From Sphingomonas sp. PP-F2F-A104-K0414 (lineage in GTDB: Bacteria; Pseudomonadota; Alphaproteobacteria; Sphingomonadales; Sphingomonadaceae), in the NCBI RefSeq assembly GCF_004340945.1, contig NZ_SLYD01000007.1, positions 166,475 to 230,474 on the forward strand: 64,000 bases of DNA, in the 5' to 3' direction. The position numbers and the translations under genes were made by a program. The first letter of the stretch is position 1. Each line of letters starts with the position of its first letter. Shown here in pieces: positions 27,389-37,089 of the stretch. Below the pieces are notes generated by a model. The model did not search any database, was not told the origin of the DNA, and worked only from the letters and a program-made list of their open reading frames with translations.

Positions 27389-27467
27389 TTGCGCGCTTGG
27401 AGATGCTGTCAACGGGGGCATCGGGAATTTTCGACGCCGGGCTCTGGTGACGTGCTGCCCGCGTCGA

Positions 27468-28481
27468 TCAACGCCGGACGTCGAACCCGCCCTCGCGGAA
27501 CGTCGCCAGGTCGCGCGGGGTGGTCTCGCTCTGGTCGCCCGGGGTGGCATGTTTCAAGACCGCCAGCGCCAGCCCGGTTTGCGCTGCCAGTTCCGCACCC
27601 TCTCCAAGCTCGGCGAGAACACCCGCGGCAAACGCGTCCCCGGTGCCGATCCGGTCGACGATGCCAGAGACCTCGATCGCGTCGGTCTCGATGATCTCGG
27701 TCGGCGTATCGATTCGGGCGCGCAAGACGTTGCATCCGGCGTCACGGACCTCGCGGGACATGGATGCGATGTGGCGCAGGTTTGGGAACCGGTCGAACGC
27801 CGCCAATGCCGCATCCCGTCGGCCCTTTGGCGTGCTGCCATCGAGCGGACGCCGCAGCAGCAATGCGATGTCGCGGTAATTGCCGAACAACAGATCGGCG
27901 CAATCGATGAGCGGAAGAAGGATCTCGGCGGGGTCCGCACACCATTTCGCCCACATGCTCGCGCGGTAATTGCCGTCGAACGACACCGGTACGCCGATCG
28001 CGCGCGCGGCGGTCATCGCTGCCAGACAGATGTCCGCCATCGCGGAACCGATCGCCGGATTGATTCCCGACAGATGCAGCCGCGCCGCGCCGGCCAGCAG
28101 CGCCGGCCAGTCATAGGCGGTCGCTGCCCTGGTCGCGAACACGCTGTTCTGACGGTCGTAGACGATCGCCGACGCACGCAGCCCTGCACCGGGTGCGAGG
28201 TAATACAGGCCGAGTCGTCCGTCGCCGCGCGCGATCCGCGACACATCGACGCCGGACCGGCGGAGCGCATCGATCGCGGCATCGCCAACGACATCGTCGG
28301 GCACCGCGGAAATGACGCCGCTGCTCCTGCCAAGACGCGCGAGCGCGACGGCGACATTGGCCTCCGCGCCGCCGAAATTCGCGTCCAGTCGCGACTCCCT
28401 GAACAAGGGGCCGTGCCCCGGCGGGGAGAGCCTGAGCAGCAGTTCACCGAAACACAGTATCGGCCCGTCGGCGCGCATCAT
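27468..28481 (-). CDS. kdgK: 2-keto-3-deoxygluconate kinase (PfkB family)
   Basis: 337 residues, cytosolic. PfkB ribokinase fold: start region ILCFGELLLRLSP, FGGAEANVAVALARLG (substrate-binding glycine motif), SFDGNYRASMW as in KDG kinases, LFGNYRDI, and the C-terminal PfkB signature with catalytic Asp in DRIGTGDAFAAGVLAE. Phosphorylates 2-keto-3-deoxygluconate to KDPG, the last hexuronate step before the aldolase. It lies downstream of GH67 in the same orientation with a 46-base gap and complements ManD, UxaC and UxuB on the opposite strand. Confidence 0.88.
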   Translation of the reverse strand: MMRADGPILCFGELLLRLSPPGHGPLFRESRLDANFGGAEANVAVALARLGRSSGVISAVPDDVVGDAAIDALRRSGVDVSRIARGDGRLGLYYLAPGAGLRASAIVYDRQNSVFATRAATAYDWPALLAGAARLHLSGINPAIGSAMADICLAAMTAARAIGVPVSFDGNYRASMWAKWCADPAEILLPLIDCADLLFGNYRDIALLLRRPLDGSTPKGRRDAALAAFDRFPNLRHIASMSREVRDAGCNVLRARIDTPTEIIETDAIEVSGIVDRIGTGDAFAAGVLAELGEGAELAAQTGLALAVLKHATPGDQSETTPRDLATFREGGFDVRR

Positions 28482-28527
28482 CGATCAGCCTCTTGCTTGG
28501 CCGCTGCGTGGACAGGCGGCCGGGGAA

Positions 28528-30651
28528 TCATTGCGGGTTGCCGGGGGCATAGGGAAAGCGTTGCGCCTTGTACCATGCCAGATCGTGCGCAGGCGCCGTG
28601 GCACCCGCCGGCAGCGGCAGGCCGTTGACCGACATCCAATAGGCAAGGCTCGCGTCGCGCCACCATCTGGCCTCACGCTGCTGGACCGCGAGATAGGTCG
28701 CGGTCTTCGCCCAGCGCTCGGCGTCGATCGATGGTTTCAAGGCATCCCATTGCCGCTGCATGTCGCCGACATAGCCGACGCCGGAATCATAATCATGGAC
28801 CATCTCCGCCCATAATGTCCGACCCGACGCCATCCGCCGATCCCACGCGACATGGTGGAACCACAGCAGCTCGCGCTCCGGCGTGGTCGCCGGGTCGGCG
28901 AGCGTGCGGGCGAGGGCAGGAGCATATTGCGCGACCGCGTTGCTACCCGTCCTGGTCCGGTCGAAACCGATCCCGGCCTTGTCGGCGCGGTGGTAATAGA
29001 CCGGGTTCCATTCGGGGCGCTTGAGGTCCGCGACCCAGGGGGCAGGGCCGTAGTGATGCCCGGTCGCCATGACATGCGCGAGCCCCAAGGGCGTCATGTA
29101 GTCGACCACGGCTTCCCGCGATCCCATCATCATCGCGACCACCGGATCGACGATCTTCGGGGAGGGCGCGAACGTCATCGCCGCCCATTCGCGCGCGACG
29201 GGTGCGGCGCCAAGCGTCGGATCCCACGCCATCCGCCCGAATGCGTACCAGTTCGCCTGGTTGAACGTCGAGCCCGCCCAGTCGCGGTCGCGCCCGATGT
29301 TCGCAACACCGGCCATGCCCGTCAGCGTATGACCTTCGACCGATCCATCGACGACATAGGCAACGGTCTCGCCCGGCGTCCGCATGGTCTTGCTGCCAAG
29401 CGTCTCGGCGAACATCGGTCCGAGATAGGCGAGGTGCGTCGCGAAGCCGAGATACTCCTTGGTGATCTGGAATTCGATCATCAGCGGGGTCTTCGGCATC
29501 GCCCCGAACAGCGGGTGGAACGGCTCGCGCGGCTGGAAGTCGATCGCGCCGTTCTTGACCTGGACGATGACGTTGCTCGCGAACTTGCCGTCGAGCGGCT
29601 TGAACTCGGTGTACGCCTGTTTCGCGCGGTCGTCGGGGTCGGTCTCGGCATAGACGAACGCACGCCACATCACGATCCCGCCATGCGGCGCGACCGCGGC
29701 GGCGAGCATGTTGGCGCCGTCGGCGTGGCTGCGGTGATAGTCGCGCGGACCGGGCTGGCCCTCACTGTTGGCCTTGACCAGGAAACCGCCGAAATCGGGA
29801 ATGCTGCGATAGATCTCGTCGGTCTTCGCCTTCCACCACGCCGCGACCTGCGGGTCGAGCGGGTCGGCGGTCTTCAAGCCACCGATCTCGATCGGGGCCG
29901 AGAAGCGCGCGGAGAGGTACACCTTGATCCCGTACGGGCGGAACACGTCGGCAAGCGCCGCCGCCTTCGCGATATACGGCGCGGTCAGGCTGTCGGCCTT
30001 CGCGTTGACGTTGTTGAGGACGGTGCCGTTGATCCCGATCGATGCGTTGGCGCGCGCGTAATCGGTGTAGCGCGGATCGCGGAAATCGGGGAGCGTCCAC
30101 CAGTCCCACAGCGACACGCCGGCATAGCCGCGCTCGACCACGCCATCGAGATTGTCCCAATGGTTGAGCACGCGCAGTTTCACGCGGGGGCTCGAGGTCA
30201 GCGCGATGCGGTCGAGGCTGCCACCGGTCTGGAGGTGCCGCAGCAGCGCGAAGCTGCCGTAGAGCACGCCGCGATCGGTGTTGGCGGTGACGAGGAGGAC
30301 GCGGCGGCTGCCGAGCGTGACTTGGCCGACCCGGTATCCTTCGTCGCCGAGCGCGGCCAGGGGCAAGCGGAGCGCCGCGACGTCGCGGTCCTTGGCGGTG
30401 GCCAGCAGGATCGGCGGCGTGCTCGTCCCGAACAGGCCCGCGCCGCGGCGCAATTCTTCGGCGGCCACGCGCAGCGTTGGCGTATCGCCGCGCGCTTCGA
30501 TCGTCGGGATACCGCGCGTGGGCGCTGCCGCGGGGACGTGATAGCGCAGCCAGAGGTCGTAACCGTCTTCGGCCTGCGCCGGTCCGGTCAAACCAATTAC
30601 CGCGCCGAACAGCAGCGCGAACTTACCGATCCATCGGCCGAATTGCGTCAT
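28528..30651 (-). CDS. aguA: GH67 alpha-glucuronidase
   Basis: 707 residues from the ATG at 30651 (GAGAGG just upstream; an 18-codon longer start is open but adds no signal). Signal peptide (FALLFGAVIGLTGPAQA). Removes (4-O-methyl)glucuronate from the non-reducing end of xylooligosaccharides. GH67 signatures: HWDNLDGVVERGYAG, WDWWTLP, INGTVLNNVNAK, and candidate catalytic acids Glu297 (VKANSEGQPGPRDY), Asp371 (KNGAIDFQPREPF) and Glu399 (EFQITKEYLG), spaced as in Cellvibrio GlcA67A. Divergent from the GH3 gene; co-directional with kdgK. Confidence 0.95.
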   Translation of the reverse strand: MTQFGRWIGKFALLFGAVIGLTGPAQAEDGYDLWLRYHVPAAAPTRGIPTIEARGDTPTLRVAAEELRRGAGLFGTSTPPILLATAKDRDVAALRLPLAALGDEGYRVGQVTLGSRRVLLVTANTDRGVLYGSFALLRHLQTGGSLDRIALTSSPRVKLRVLNHWDNLDGVVERGYAGVSLWDWWTLPDFRDPRYTDYARANASIGINGTVLNNVNAKADSLTAPYIAKAAALADVFRPYGIKVYLSARFSAPIEIGGLKTADPLDPQVAAWWKAKTDEIYRSIPDFGGFLVKANSEGQPGPRDYHRSHADGANMLAAAVAPHGGIVMWRAFVYAETDPDDRAKQAYTEFKPLDGKFASNVIVQVKNGAIDFQPREPFHPLFGAMPKTPLMIEFQITKEYLGFATHLAYLGPMFAETLGSKTMRTPGETVAYVVDGSVEGHTLTGMAGVANIGRDRDWAGSTFNQANWYAFGRMAWDPTLGAAPVAREWAAMTFAPSPKIVDPVVAMMMGSREAVVDYMTPLGLAHVMATGHHYGPAPWVADLKRPEWNPVYYHRADKAGIGFDRTRTGSNAVAQYAPALARTLADPATTPERELLWFHHVAWDRRMASGRTLWAEMVHDYDSGVGYVGDMQRQWDALKPSIDAERWAKTATYLAVQQREARWWRDASLAYWMSVNGLPLPAGATAPAHDLAWYKAQRFPYAPGNPQ

Positions 30652-30703
30652 AATCCTCTCCCGCCGTTCCGCGCTACATTGACAGGATCGCGGATGATCA
30701 GCC

Positions 30704-30719
30704 ATGTTATCGCTATCAC
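30704..30719. promoter_or_regulatory. LacI-type operator-like palindrome between GH67 and GH3
   Basis: ATGTTATCGCTATCAC, nearly identical to the complement of the site in front of GH10. It resembles the TGTTATCGATAACA consensus of LacI-family sugar repressors. Placed in the 115-base divergent gap, it could regulate both the GH67-kdgK and the GH3-manD-MFS-uxaC-uxuB transcripts. Confidence 0.5.
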
Positions 30720-30766
30720 GACGACGGCTTCGACAGCAATGCCGCGTTTCATATTAGGAGATAATC

Positions 30767-33175
30767 GTGGCCGATACGGAGACAGCAGGGATCGTACCGC
30801 CCATGACGCCGACACGGCGCGACCTTTTCGGGTTGCTCGGCTCGGTTTCGATCATGGGGCTCGTGCCCGGTGTCGCGCAGGCCGCGGCGGCGCCCCCGAT
30901 CTACCGTGATGCGCGCGCGCCAGTCGACCTTCGGGTCCGCGATCTGATGGCGCGGATGACGCTCGAGGAGAAAGTTGGCCAGACCATTTCGCTATGGGCG
31001 ACCAAGGCGGAGGTGATGACCGCTGGCGGACTGACGTTCGATCCTGCGCGGGCGACCGCGGCGTATCCGGCGGGCTTCGGGCAGGTGACGCGGCCGTCGG
31101 ATTTGCGCGGCGGGCCATCGGTGGCGGCGGTGGCAGGCGGCACCGGTGCACGATTCCGCGGCTCGGCATCGACGATCGCGTTCGTCAACGCGGTCCAGCG
31201 CTGGGCGCGCGGCACGCGGCTCGGCATCCCGGTGATCTTCCACGAGGAATCGCTGCACGGCTATATGGCGCCCGACGCGACGATGTTCCCGCAGGCGATC
31301 GGTATGGCAGGCAGCTTCGACCGTGACCTGATGCGGCGCGCGCAAGTGATCATCGGACGCGAGGTGCGCGCGCACGGCAGCCACCTCTCGCTGTCGCCGG
31401 TCGTCGATATCGCCCGCGATCCGCGCTGGGGCCGGATCGAGGAGACGTTCGGCGAGGACCCGTATCTGTGCGGCGAAATGGGCGTCGCCGCGGTCGAGGG
31501 CCTGCAGGGCGACAGCACGACGCTCGCCCCCGGCAAGGTCTTCGCGACGCTGAAGCACATGACCGGCCACGGCCAGCCCCAGGCGGGCAACAATATCGGC
31601 CCCGCACCGATCGGCGAGCGCGAACTGCGCGAGAGCTTCTTCCCGCCGTTCCGCGCGGTCGTCACGCGGACCGGGATCGGCGCTGTGATGCCGTCGTACA
31701 ACGAGATCGACGGCGTGCCGAGCCATGCGAACCACTGGTTGCTCGGCGACGTGCTGCGCGGCGAATGGGGCTTTTCGGGCGCGATCGTCAGCGATTACGG
31801 CGCGATCGAGGAACTCGACACGATCCACCACGTCGCGCGCGACTTGAGCGGGGCGGCGCGGCTTGCGTTGGCGGCGGGCGTCGATAGCGCGCTGCCGGAC
31901 GGGATGGCGTTCCGGACATTGCCCGCGCAGGTGCGTGCGGGGACGGTGCCGATCGCGCAGGTCGACGCGGCGTGCGCGCGGATGTTGGCGTTGAAGTTTC
32001 GTGCTGGGCTGTTCGAGGACTCGGCGGTCGATCCACGCGCCGCCGCTCGCCTGACCGGTAACGCGGAAGCACGCGGCGTCGCGCTGGAGGCCGCGCGCAA
32101 ATCGATGTGCCTTTTGACCAACGACGGCACGCTGCCACTCGCGCCAAAGGGCAGGATCGCCGTGATCGGCCCGAATGCGGCGATCGCGCGGCTCGGCGGC
32201 TATTCCGCGCCGCCACGCCAGACGGTGTCGCTGCTCGATGGCGTGCGCGCGCTGGTCGGCGGCGGCGCGACAATTGTCCATGCGCAGGGGGTGTTCATCA
32301 CGCAGAGCGAGGACCGGTCGCAGGACGAGGTGCTGCTCGCCGACCCCGCCAAGAACCGCGCGCTGATCGCCGAGGCGGTCGAGGTCGCGCGCGGGGCGGA
32401 CACGATCATTCTGGCGATCGGCGATACCGAGCAGACCAGTCGCGAGGGGTTCTCGGCGAATCACCTGGGCGACCGCACCACGCTCGATCTGTTGGGCGAG
32501 CAGAACGCGCTGTTCGACGCATTGCATGCGCTGGACAAGCCGATCGTGATCGCCGCGATCAACGGCCGTCCGCCGAGCTGGCCGAACGTGATCGCGAAGG
32601 CGAACGCCGTGCTCGAATGCTGGTATCCGGGGCAGGAGGGCGGCACCGCGATGGCCGAGGCGCTGTTCGGGCGGATCAATCCGGGCGCCAAGTTGCCCGT
32701 CACCGTGGTCCGCGAAGTCGGGCAGGTGCCGTTCTATTACAACCGCAAGCCGTCGACGCAGCGCGGCTATCTGTTCGCAGAGACGGCGCCGCTGTTCCCG
32801 TTCGGGCACGGGCTCAGCTACACGCGCTTCGACATCAGCGCACCGCGGTTGTTGGCGGCAAAGATCGGTATCGCCGGCAGCGTCGGGGTCGAGGTCGACG
32901 TCGCCAATATCGGGCAACGTGCTGGCGACGAGGTCGTCCAGGTGTACGTCCGCGACCAGGTGTCGTCGGTCGCCCGGCCGGTGATGGAGCTGAAGGGGTT
33001 CGAGCGCGTGACGCTGGCGCCCGGCGAGCGGCGGACGTTGCGCTTCACGCTTGGCCCCGACGCGTTCGCGCTGTGGGACGTCGACATGCGCGAGGTCGTC
33101 GAGCCCGGCCTGTTCACGGTCATGGCCGGCCCGAGTTCGGCACAGTTGAAATCCGCCATCCTCGAAATCGCCTGA
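30767..33175 (+). CDS. GH3 beta-xylosidase/beta-glucosidase
   Basis: 802 residues from GTG 30767, which follows AGGAGATAATC. Tat-like signal ([18 protein letters not shown]). GH3 layout: N-terminal barrel ([47 protein letters not shown]), nucleophile Asp343 in [11 protein letters not shown], second alpha/beta domain ([19 protein letters not shown]), and a fibronectin-III-like end ([34 protein letters not shown]). In this context it most likely releases xylose from xylooligosaccharides in the periplasm. First gene of the hexuronate operon; manD follows after 10 bases. Confidence 0.92.
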   Translation: MADTETAGIVPPMTPTRRDLFGLLGSVSIMGLVPGVAQAAAAPPIYRDARAPVDLRVRDLMARMTLEEKVGQTISLWATKAEVMTAGGLTFDPARATAAYPAGFGQVTRPSDLRGGPSVAAVAGGTGARFRGSASTIAFVNAVQRWARGTRLGIPVIFHEESLHGYMAPDATMFPQAIGMAGSFDRDLMRRAQVIIGREVRAHGSHLSLSPVVDIARDPRWGRIEETFGEDPYLCGEMGVAAVEGLQGDSTTLAPGKVFATLKHMTGHGQPQAGNNIGPAPIGERELRESFFPPFRAVVTRTGIGAVMPSYNEIDGVPSHANHWLLGDVLRGEWGFSGAIVSDYGAIEELDTIHHVARDLSGAARLALAAGVDSALPDGMAFRTLPAQVRAGTVPIAQVDAACARMLALKFRAGLFEDSAVDPRAAARLTGNAEARGVALEAARKSMCLLTNDGTLPLAPKGRIAVIGPNAAIARLGGYSAPPRQTVSLLDGVRALVGGGATIVHAQGVFITQSEDRSQDEVLLADPAKNRALIAEAVEVARGADTIILAIGDTEQTSREGFSANHLGDRTTLDLLGEQNALFDALHALDKPIVIAAINGRPPSWPNVIAKANAVLECWYPGQEGGTAMAEALFGRINPGAKLPVTVVREVGQVPFYYNRKPSTQRGYLFAETAPLFPFGHGLSYTRFDISAPRLLAAKIGIAGSVGVEVDVANIGQRAGDEVVQVYVRDQVSSVARPVMELKGFERVTLAPGERRTLRFTLGPDAFALWDVDMREVVEPGLFTVMAGPSSAQLKSAILEIA

Positions 33176-33185
33176 AGGATCCGCG

Positions 33186-34397
33186 ATGCCCAAGATCGTT
33201 TCCGCCCGCGTCATCGTCACCTGTCCGGGGCGCAATTTCGTCACGCTGAAGATCGAATGCGACGACGGCACCACCGGGCTCGGCGACGCCACGCTCAACG
33301 GCCGCGAGTTGAGCGTCGCGAGCTACCTGACCGATCACGTCGTGCCGTGCCTGATCGGCCGCGACGCACACCGGATCGAGGATGTCTGGCAGTATCTCTA
33401 CAAGGGCGCGTACTGGCGGCGCGGCCCGGTGACGATGGCGGCGATCGCTGCGGTCGATACCGCGCTCTGGGACATCAAGGGCAAGCTTGCGGGGATGCCG
33501 GTGTACCAGTTGCTCGGCGGGGCGGCGCGCGATGCGTGCATGGTCTATGCGCACGCCAACGGCACGACGATCGAGGACACGATCGCGGTTGCCAAGGCCG
33601 AGCAGGCGAAGGGCTACAAGGCGATCCGGCTGCAATGCGGCGTACCGGGGCTCGCCTCGACCTACGGCGTCGCCAAGCACGGCGCGCGCTACGAACCCGC
33701 GGATGCCGACCTGCCGAGTGAGAGCGTGTGGTCGACCGAGAAATATCTCCGCGTCGTCCCCGAACTGTTCAAGGCCGCGCGCGAGGCGATGGGCTGGGAC
33801 GTGCACCTGCTGCACGATATTCACCACCGCCTGACGCCGATCGAGGCGGGCCGGCTGGGCAAGGCGCTCGAGCCTTACAACCTTTTCTGGATCGAGGACC
33901 CGACGCCGGCCGAGAACCAGGAGGCGTTCAAGCTTATCCGCCACCACACGACGACACCGATCGCGGTGGGCGAGGTGTTCAATTCGATCTGGGACGCCAA
34001 GGACCTGATCCAGAACCAGCTGATCGATTATATCCGCGCGACCGTCGTCCATGCGGGCGGCCTCACGCACCTGCGCCGGATCGCCTCGTTTGCCGACCTG
34101 TATCAGATCCGTACCGGGTGCCACGGTGCGACCGATCTGTCGCCGGTAGCGATGGCGGCGGCGCTGCATTTCGGGCTGTCGGTGCCTAATTTCGGCGTGC
34201 AGGAGCATATGCCGCACACCGATGAGACCGATGCGGTCTTCCCGCATGCGTACAGCTTCGACGACGGCATGATGCATCCGGGCGAGGCGCCGGGGCTGGG
34301 CGTCGACATCGACGAGGATCTTGCCGCGACCTACGACTATAAGCGCGCCTATCTTCCGGTCGCGCGTCTCGAGGATGGCACGCTGTGCAACTGGTGA
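33186..34397 (+). CDS. manD: D-mannonate dehydratase, enolase superfamily
   Basis: 403 residues. Converts D-mannonate to 2-keto-3-deoxygluconate, replacing the unrelated UxuA. Catalytic positions line up with those described for Novosphingobium aromaticivorans ManD with an offset of +1: Asn38 (TLNGRE), Tyr160, Asp211 and His213 (LHDIHHRL), Glu237 (WIEDPTP), Glu263 (AVGEVF), His313 (TGCHGATD) and Glu340 (VQEHMPH). Starts 10 bases after the GH3 stop and overlaps the next gene. Some homologues use gluconate or other acids poorly, but the uxaC-uxuB neighbours support mannonate. Confidence 0.93.
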   Translation: MPKIVSARVIVTCPGRNFVTLKIECDDGTTGLGDATLNGRELSVASYLTDHVVPCLIGRDAHRIEDVWQYLYKGAYWRRGPVTMAAIAAVDTALWDIKGKLAGMPVYQLLGGAARDACMVYAHANGTTIEDTIAVAKAEQAKGYKAIRLQCGVPGLASTYGVAKHGARYEPADADLPSESVWSTEKYLRVVPELFKAAREAMGWDVHLLHDIHHRLTPIEAGRLGKALEPYNLFWIEDPTPAENQEAFKLIRHHTTTPIAVGEVFNSIWDAKDLIQNQLIDYIRATVVHAGGLTHLRRIASFADLYQIRTGCHGATDLSPVAMAAALHFGLSVPNFGVQEHMPHTDETDAVFPHAYSFDDGMMHPGEAPGLGVDIDEDLAATYDYKRAYLPVARLEDGTLCNW

Positions 34398-35680
34398 ACG
34401 CTATCGCCACCCCGGCAGCCGAGAAACCGCGCGGGAAAGTGCGGTGGATCGTCTGCGCGCTTTTGTTCGCCGCGGTCGCGCTCAGCTATATCGACCGGCT
34501 CGTGTTGCCGGTGCTCAAACCCGAACTTCAGGCGCGCTACAACTGGAGCGAACAGGGCTATGCCGATCTCGCGATCGCGTTCCAGGCGGCGTACGGCATT
34601 GCCTATGTCCTGTTCGGGCGGTTCGTCGACCGGGTCGGCGCCAAGATCGGCTATGCGGTCGCGGTGACGCTGTGGACGATCGGTCATGTCGCGCATGCGC
34701 TGTTCACTAGCGCCGGCATGATGATCTTCGCGCGTATCCCCCTCGCGATCGGCGAGGCTGGGGCGTTCCCGGCCGCACTCGCCGCGGCCAACGAATGGTT
34801 CCCGCAACGCGAGCGTGCGCTGGCGATCGGCATCTTCAACGCGGGCTCGAACGTCGGGGCGATCCTCACGCCGTTGATCGTGCCGGTGATCGCGGTGACG
34901 TTTGGCTGGCGGATGGCGTTTATCGCGACCGGCGCGCTAACAGTGATCTGGCTGGTCGCCTGGCTCGCCTTCTACCGTTCGCCGCGCAAGCACCCGCGCG
35001 TCACGCCTGAGGAACTGGCGTGGATCGAGGCCGATCCCGTCCCCGCGGCCAAGCCGGTCCGCTGGCGCACGCTGCTGCGGTTGCGGCAGACCTGGGCGTA
35101 TATGCTCGGCCGGTTCCTGATCGATCCGGTGTGGTGGACTTTCCTGTTCTGGCTGCCCGATTTCTTCAACCGGCAATACGGCGTGAAGATGCTCGATTTC
35201 GGGCCGCCGCTGGTGGCGGTGTATGTGCTCGCCGATGTCGGATCGGTCGCGGGCGGCTGGTTCTCGTCGCGGCTGTTGGCGAAGGGGGCGACCCCTAACC
35301 GCGCGCGGAAAACGGCGTTGTTCGCGTGCGCGCTGTTCGCATTGCCGATCATTTTTGCCGCGCAGGCACCGGGACTCTGGTGGGCGGTCGCGGCGATCGG
35401 CTTGGCCTGCGCATGCCACCAGGGCTTTTCCGCCAACGTGTACGCGATCCCCGGCGACCTGTTCCCACGCGGCATGGGCGGATCGGTGATCGGTCTCGGC
35501 GGGCTGGCGGGCGCATGCGGCGGCATGCTGATGGCCAAGTTCGCGGGCACGATCCTGGCGGGCGTCGGCAGCTATGGGCCGATCTTCGCGGTCGCCGGCT
35601 GCGCCTATCTCGTCGCGTTGCTGGTTATCCACCTGCTCGTACCGCACTATACTCCCGTCGATCCGGAACGCCTCGCATGA
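34394..35680 (+). CDS. MFS transporter, probable hexuronate uptake (ACS family)
   Basis: 428 residues from GTG 34394, which overlaps the manD stop (GTGA); a GTG three codons earlier is also open. Twelve hydrophobic segments of the major facilitator type, with the family signature in loop 2-3 ([16 protein letters not shown]), [18 protein letters not shown] in TM1 as in anion:cation symporters such as ExuT, and [19 protein letters not shown]. It probably imports glucuronate or aldouronates across the inner membrane. The gene is sandwiched between manD and uxaC with overlapping stops. Confidence 0.88.
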   Translation: MNAIATPAAEKPRGKVRWIVCALLFAAVALSYIDRLVLPVLKPELQARYNWSEQGYADLAIAFQAAYGIAYVLFGRFVDRVGAKIGYAVAVTLWTIGHVAHALFTSAGMMIFARIPLAIGEAGAFPAALAAANEWFPQRERALAIGIFNAGSNVGAILTPLIVPVIAVTFGWRMAFIATGALTVIWLVAWLAFYRSPRKHPRVTPEELAWIEADPVPAAKPVRWRTLLRLRQTWAYMLGRFLIDPVWWTFLFWLPDFFNRQYGVKMLDFGPPLVAVYVLADVGSVAGGWFSSRLLAKGATPNRARKTALFACALFALPIIFAAQAPGLWWAVAAIGLACACHQGFSANVYAIPGDLFPRGMGGSVIGLGGLAGACGGMLMAKFAGTILAGVGSYGPIFAVAGCAYLVALLVIHLLVPHYTPVDPERLA

Positions 35681-37089
35681 CCCATCCGCTACGCCTCCAC
35701 CCCGACCGCCTGTTCCCCAGCGAAGGCCGCACTCGCGACATCGCCCGCGCGCTGCATGCGGGCGTGAAGGACCTGCCGATCGTCAGCCCGCACGGCCATA
35801 CCGATCCGGCATGGTTCGCGCGGAACGAGGCGTTCAGCGACCCCGCCTCGCTGCTGATCGTCCCCGATCACTATGTGTTTCGCATGCTCTACAGCCAGGG
35901 CGTGCCGCTCGACGCACTCGGCGTACCAACGGTGGATGGCAGCCCAACCGAAACCGATCCACGCGCGATCTGGAAGATCTTCGCGGAGAATTACTACCTG
36001 TTCCGCGGCACGCCGTCGCGGATGTGGCTCGACTGGGTGTTCGCCGAGGCATTCGGGATCGACGTCCGCCTCGAACCCGCGACCGCCGACCTGTATTACG
36101 ACACGATCGACGCCGCGCTGAAGACGCCAGCCTTCCGCCCGCGCGCGCTGTTCGACCGGTTTGGTATCGAGCTGATCGCGACGACCGAAAGCCCGCTCGA
36201 CCCGCTCGAGCACCATGCCGCGATCCGCGCGAGCGACTGGAACGGCCGCGTCGTCACCGCCTATCGCCCCGATCCCGTCGTCGATCCGGAGACGCCGGGC
36301 TTCGCCGCCAACGTCCGCCGCTTCGGCGAGACCGCTAACGAAGATGTCGGCAGCTATGCGGGCTATCTTGCCGCGCACCGTTTCCACCGCGCGCGCTTCC
36401 GCGATGCCGGGGCCACCTCGACCGATCACGGCCACCCGTCGGCGGCGACCGCGGATCTGACACCCGCCGAAGCCGAGGCGCTCTACGCCCGCGTCATGGC
36501 GCAGCCGACCGCCGCGGAGTCCGAACTCTTCCGCGCACAGATGCTGACCGAGATGGCGGCGATGTCGGTCGAGGACGGCATGGTGATGCAGTTGCACCCT
36601 GCCGTATCGCGTAGCCACAACGCCTCGGTGCTCGCGCGTTTCGGCCGCGACAAGGGTGGCGACATCCCGCTGCCCGGCGAGTTCGTCCGCGCGCTGAAAC
36701 CACTGCTCGACCGGTTCGGCAACGACCCGGCGCTGACGCTGATCCTGTTCACGCTCGACGAGGATACCTACTCCCGCGAACTCGCCCCGCTCGCCGGCCA
36801 CTACCCGTCGTTGCGGCTTGGGCCGCCCTGGTGGTTCCACGATAGTCCCGAGGGTATGCGCCGCTTCCGCGAACGCGCAACGGAGACCGCCGGCTTCTAC
36901 AACACGGTCGGCTTCAACGACGACACCCGCGCCTTCCTCTCGATCCCCGCGCGGCACGACGTTGCGCGCAGGATGGACTGCGCGTTCCTTGCCAAACTGG
37001 TCGCCGAACACCGGCTCGAAGAGGACGAAGCGCATGAGGTCGCCCGCGCGCTCGCTTATGATCTCGTCAAACAGGCGTACCGGCTGTGA
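35677..37089 (+). CDS. uxaC: Glucuronate isomerase
   Basis: 470 residues, the usual family length. Isomerises glucuronate to fructuronate. Conserved features: LPIVSPHGHTDPAWFA (metal-binding HxH), DHYVFRMLYSQGV, WKIFAENYYLFRGTPSRMWLDWV, ATTESPLDPLEHH, MVMQLHPAVSRSHN, GPPWWFHDSPEGMRRFRE and FYNTVGFNDDTRAFLSIPARHDVARR. The start ATG overlaps the TGA of the MFS gene; a much longer open frame upstream lies inside the transporter gene and is not coding. It feeds UxuB, encoded next with a GTGA overlap. Confidence 0.95.
   Translation: MTHPLRLHPDRLFPSEGRTRDIARALHAGVKDLPIVSPHGHTDPAWFARNEAFSDPASLLIVPDHYVFRMLYSQGVPLDALGVPTVDGSPTETDPRAIWKIFAENYYLFRGTPSRMWLDWVFAEAFGIDVRLEPATADLYYDTIDAALKTPAFRPRALFDRFGIELIATTESPLDPLEHHAAIRASDWNGRVVTAYRPDPVVDPETPGFAANVRRFGETANEDVGSYAGYLAAHRFHRARFRDAGATSTDHGHPSAATADLTPAEAEALYARVMAQPTAAESELFRAQMLTEMAAMSVEDGMVMQLHPAVSRSHNASVLARFGRDKGGDIPLPGEFVRALKPLLDRFGNDPALTLILFTLDEDTYSRELAPLAGHYPSLRLGPPWWFHDSPEGMRRFRERATETAGFYNTVGFNDDTRAFLSIPARHDVARRMDCAFLAKLVAEHRLEEDEAHEVARALAYDLVKQAYRL

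Noticed and set aside
30992..33298. Minus-strand 768-codon frame opposite GH3
   Set aside because: Antisense shadow of a well-supported GH3 gene.
35326..35676. N-terminal extension of uxaC
   Set aside because: The extension lies inside the MFS transporter gene in another frame; the ATG at 35677 overlaps the transporter stop and matches the family start.
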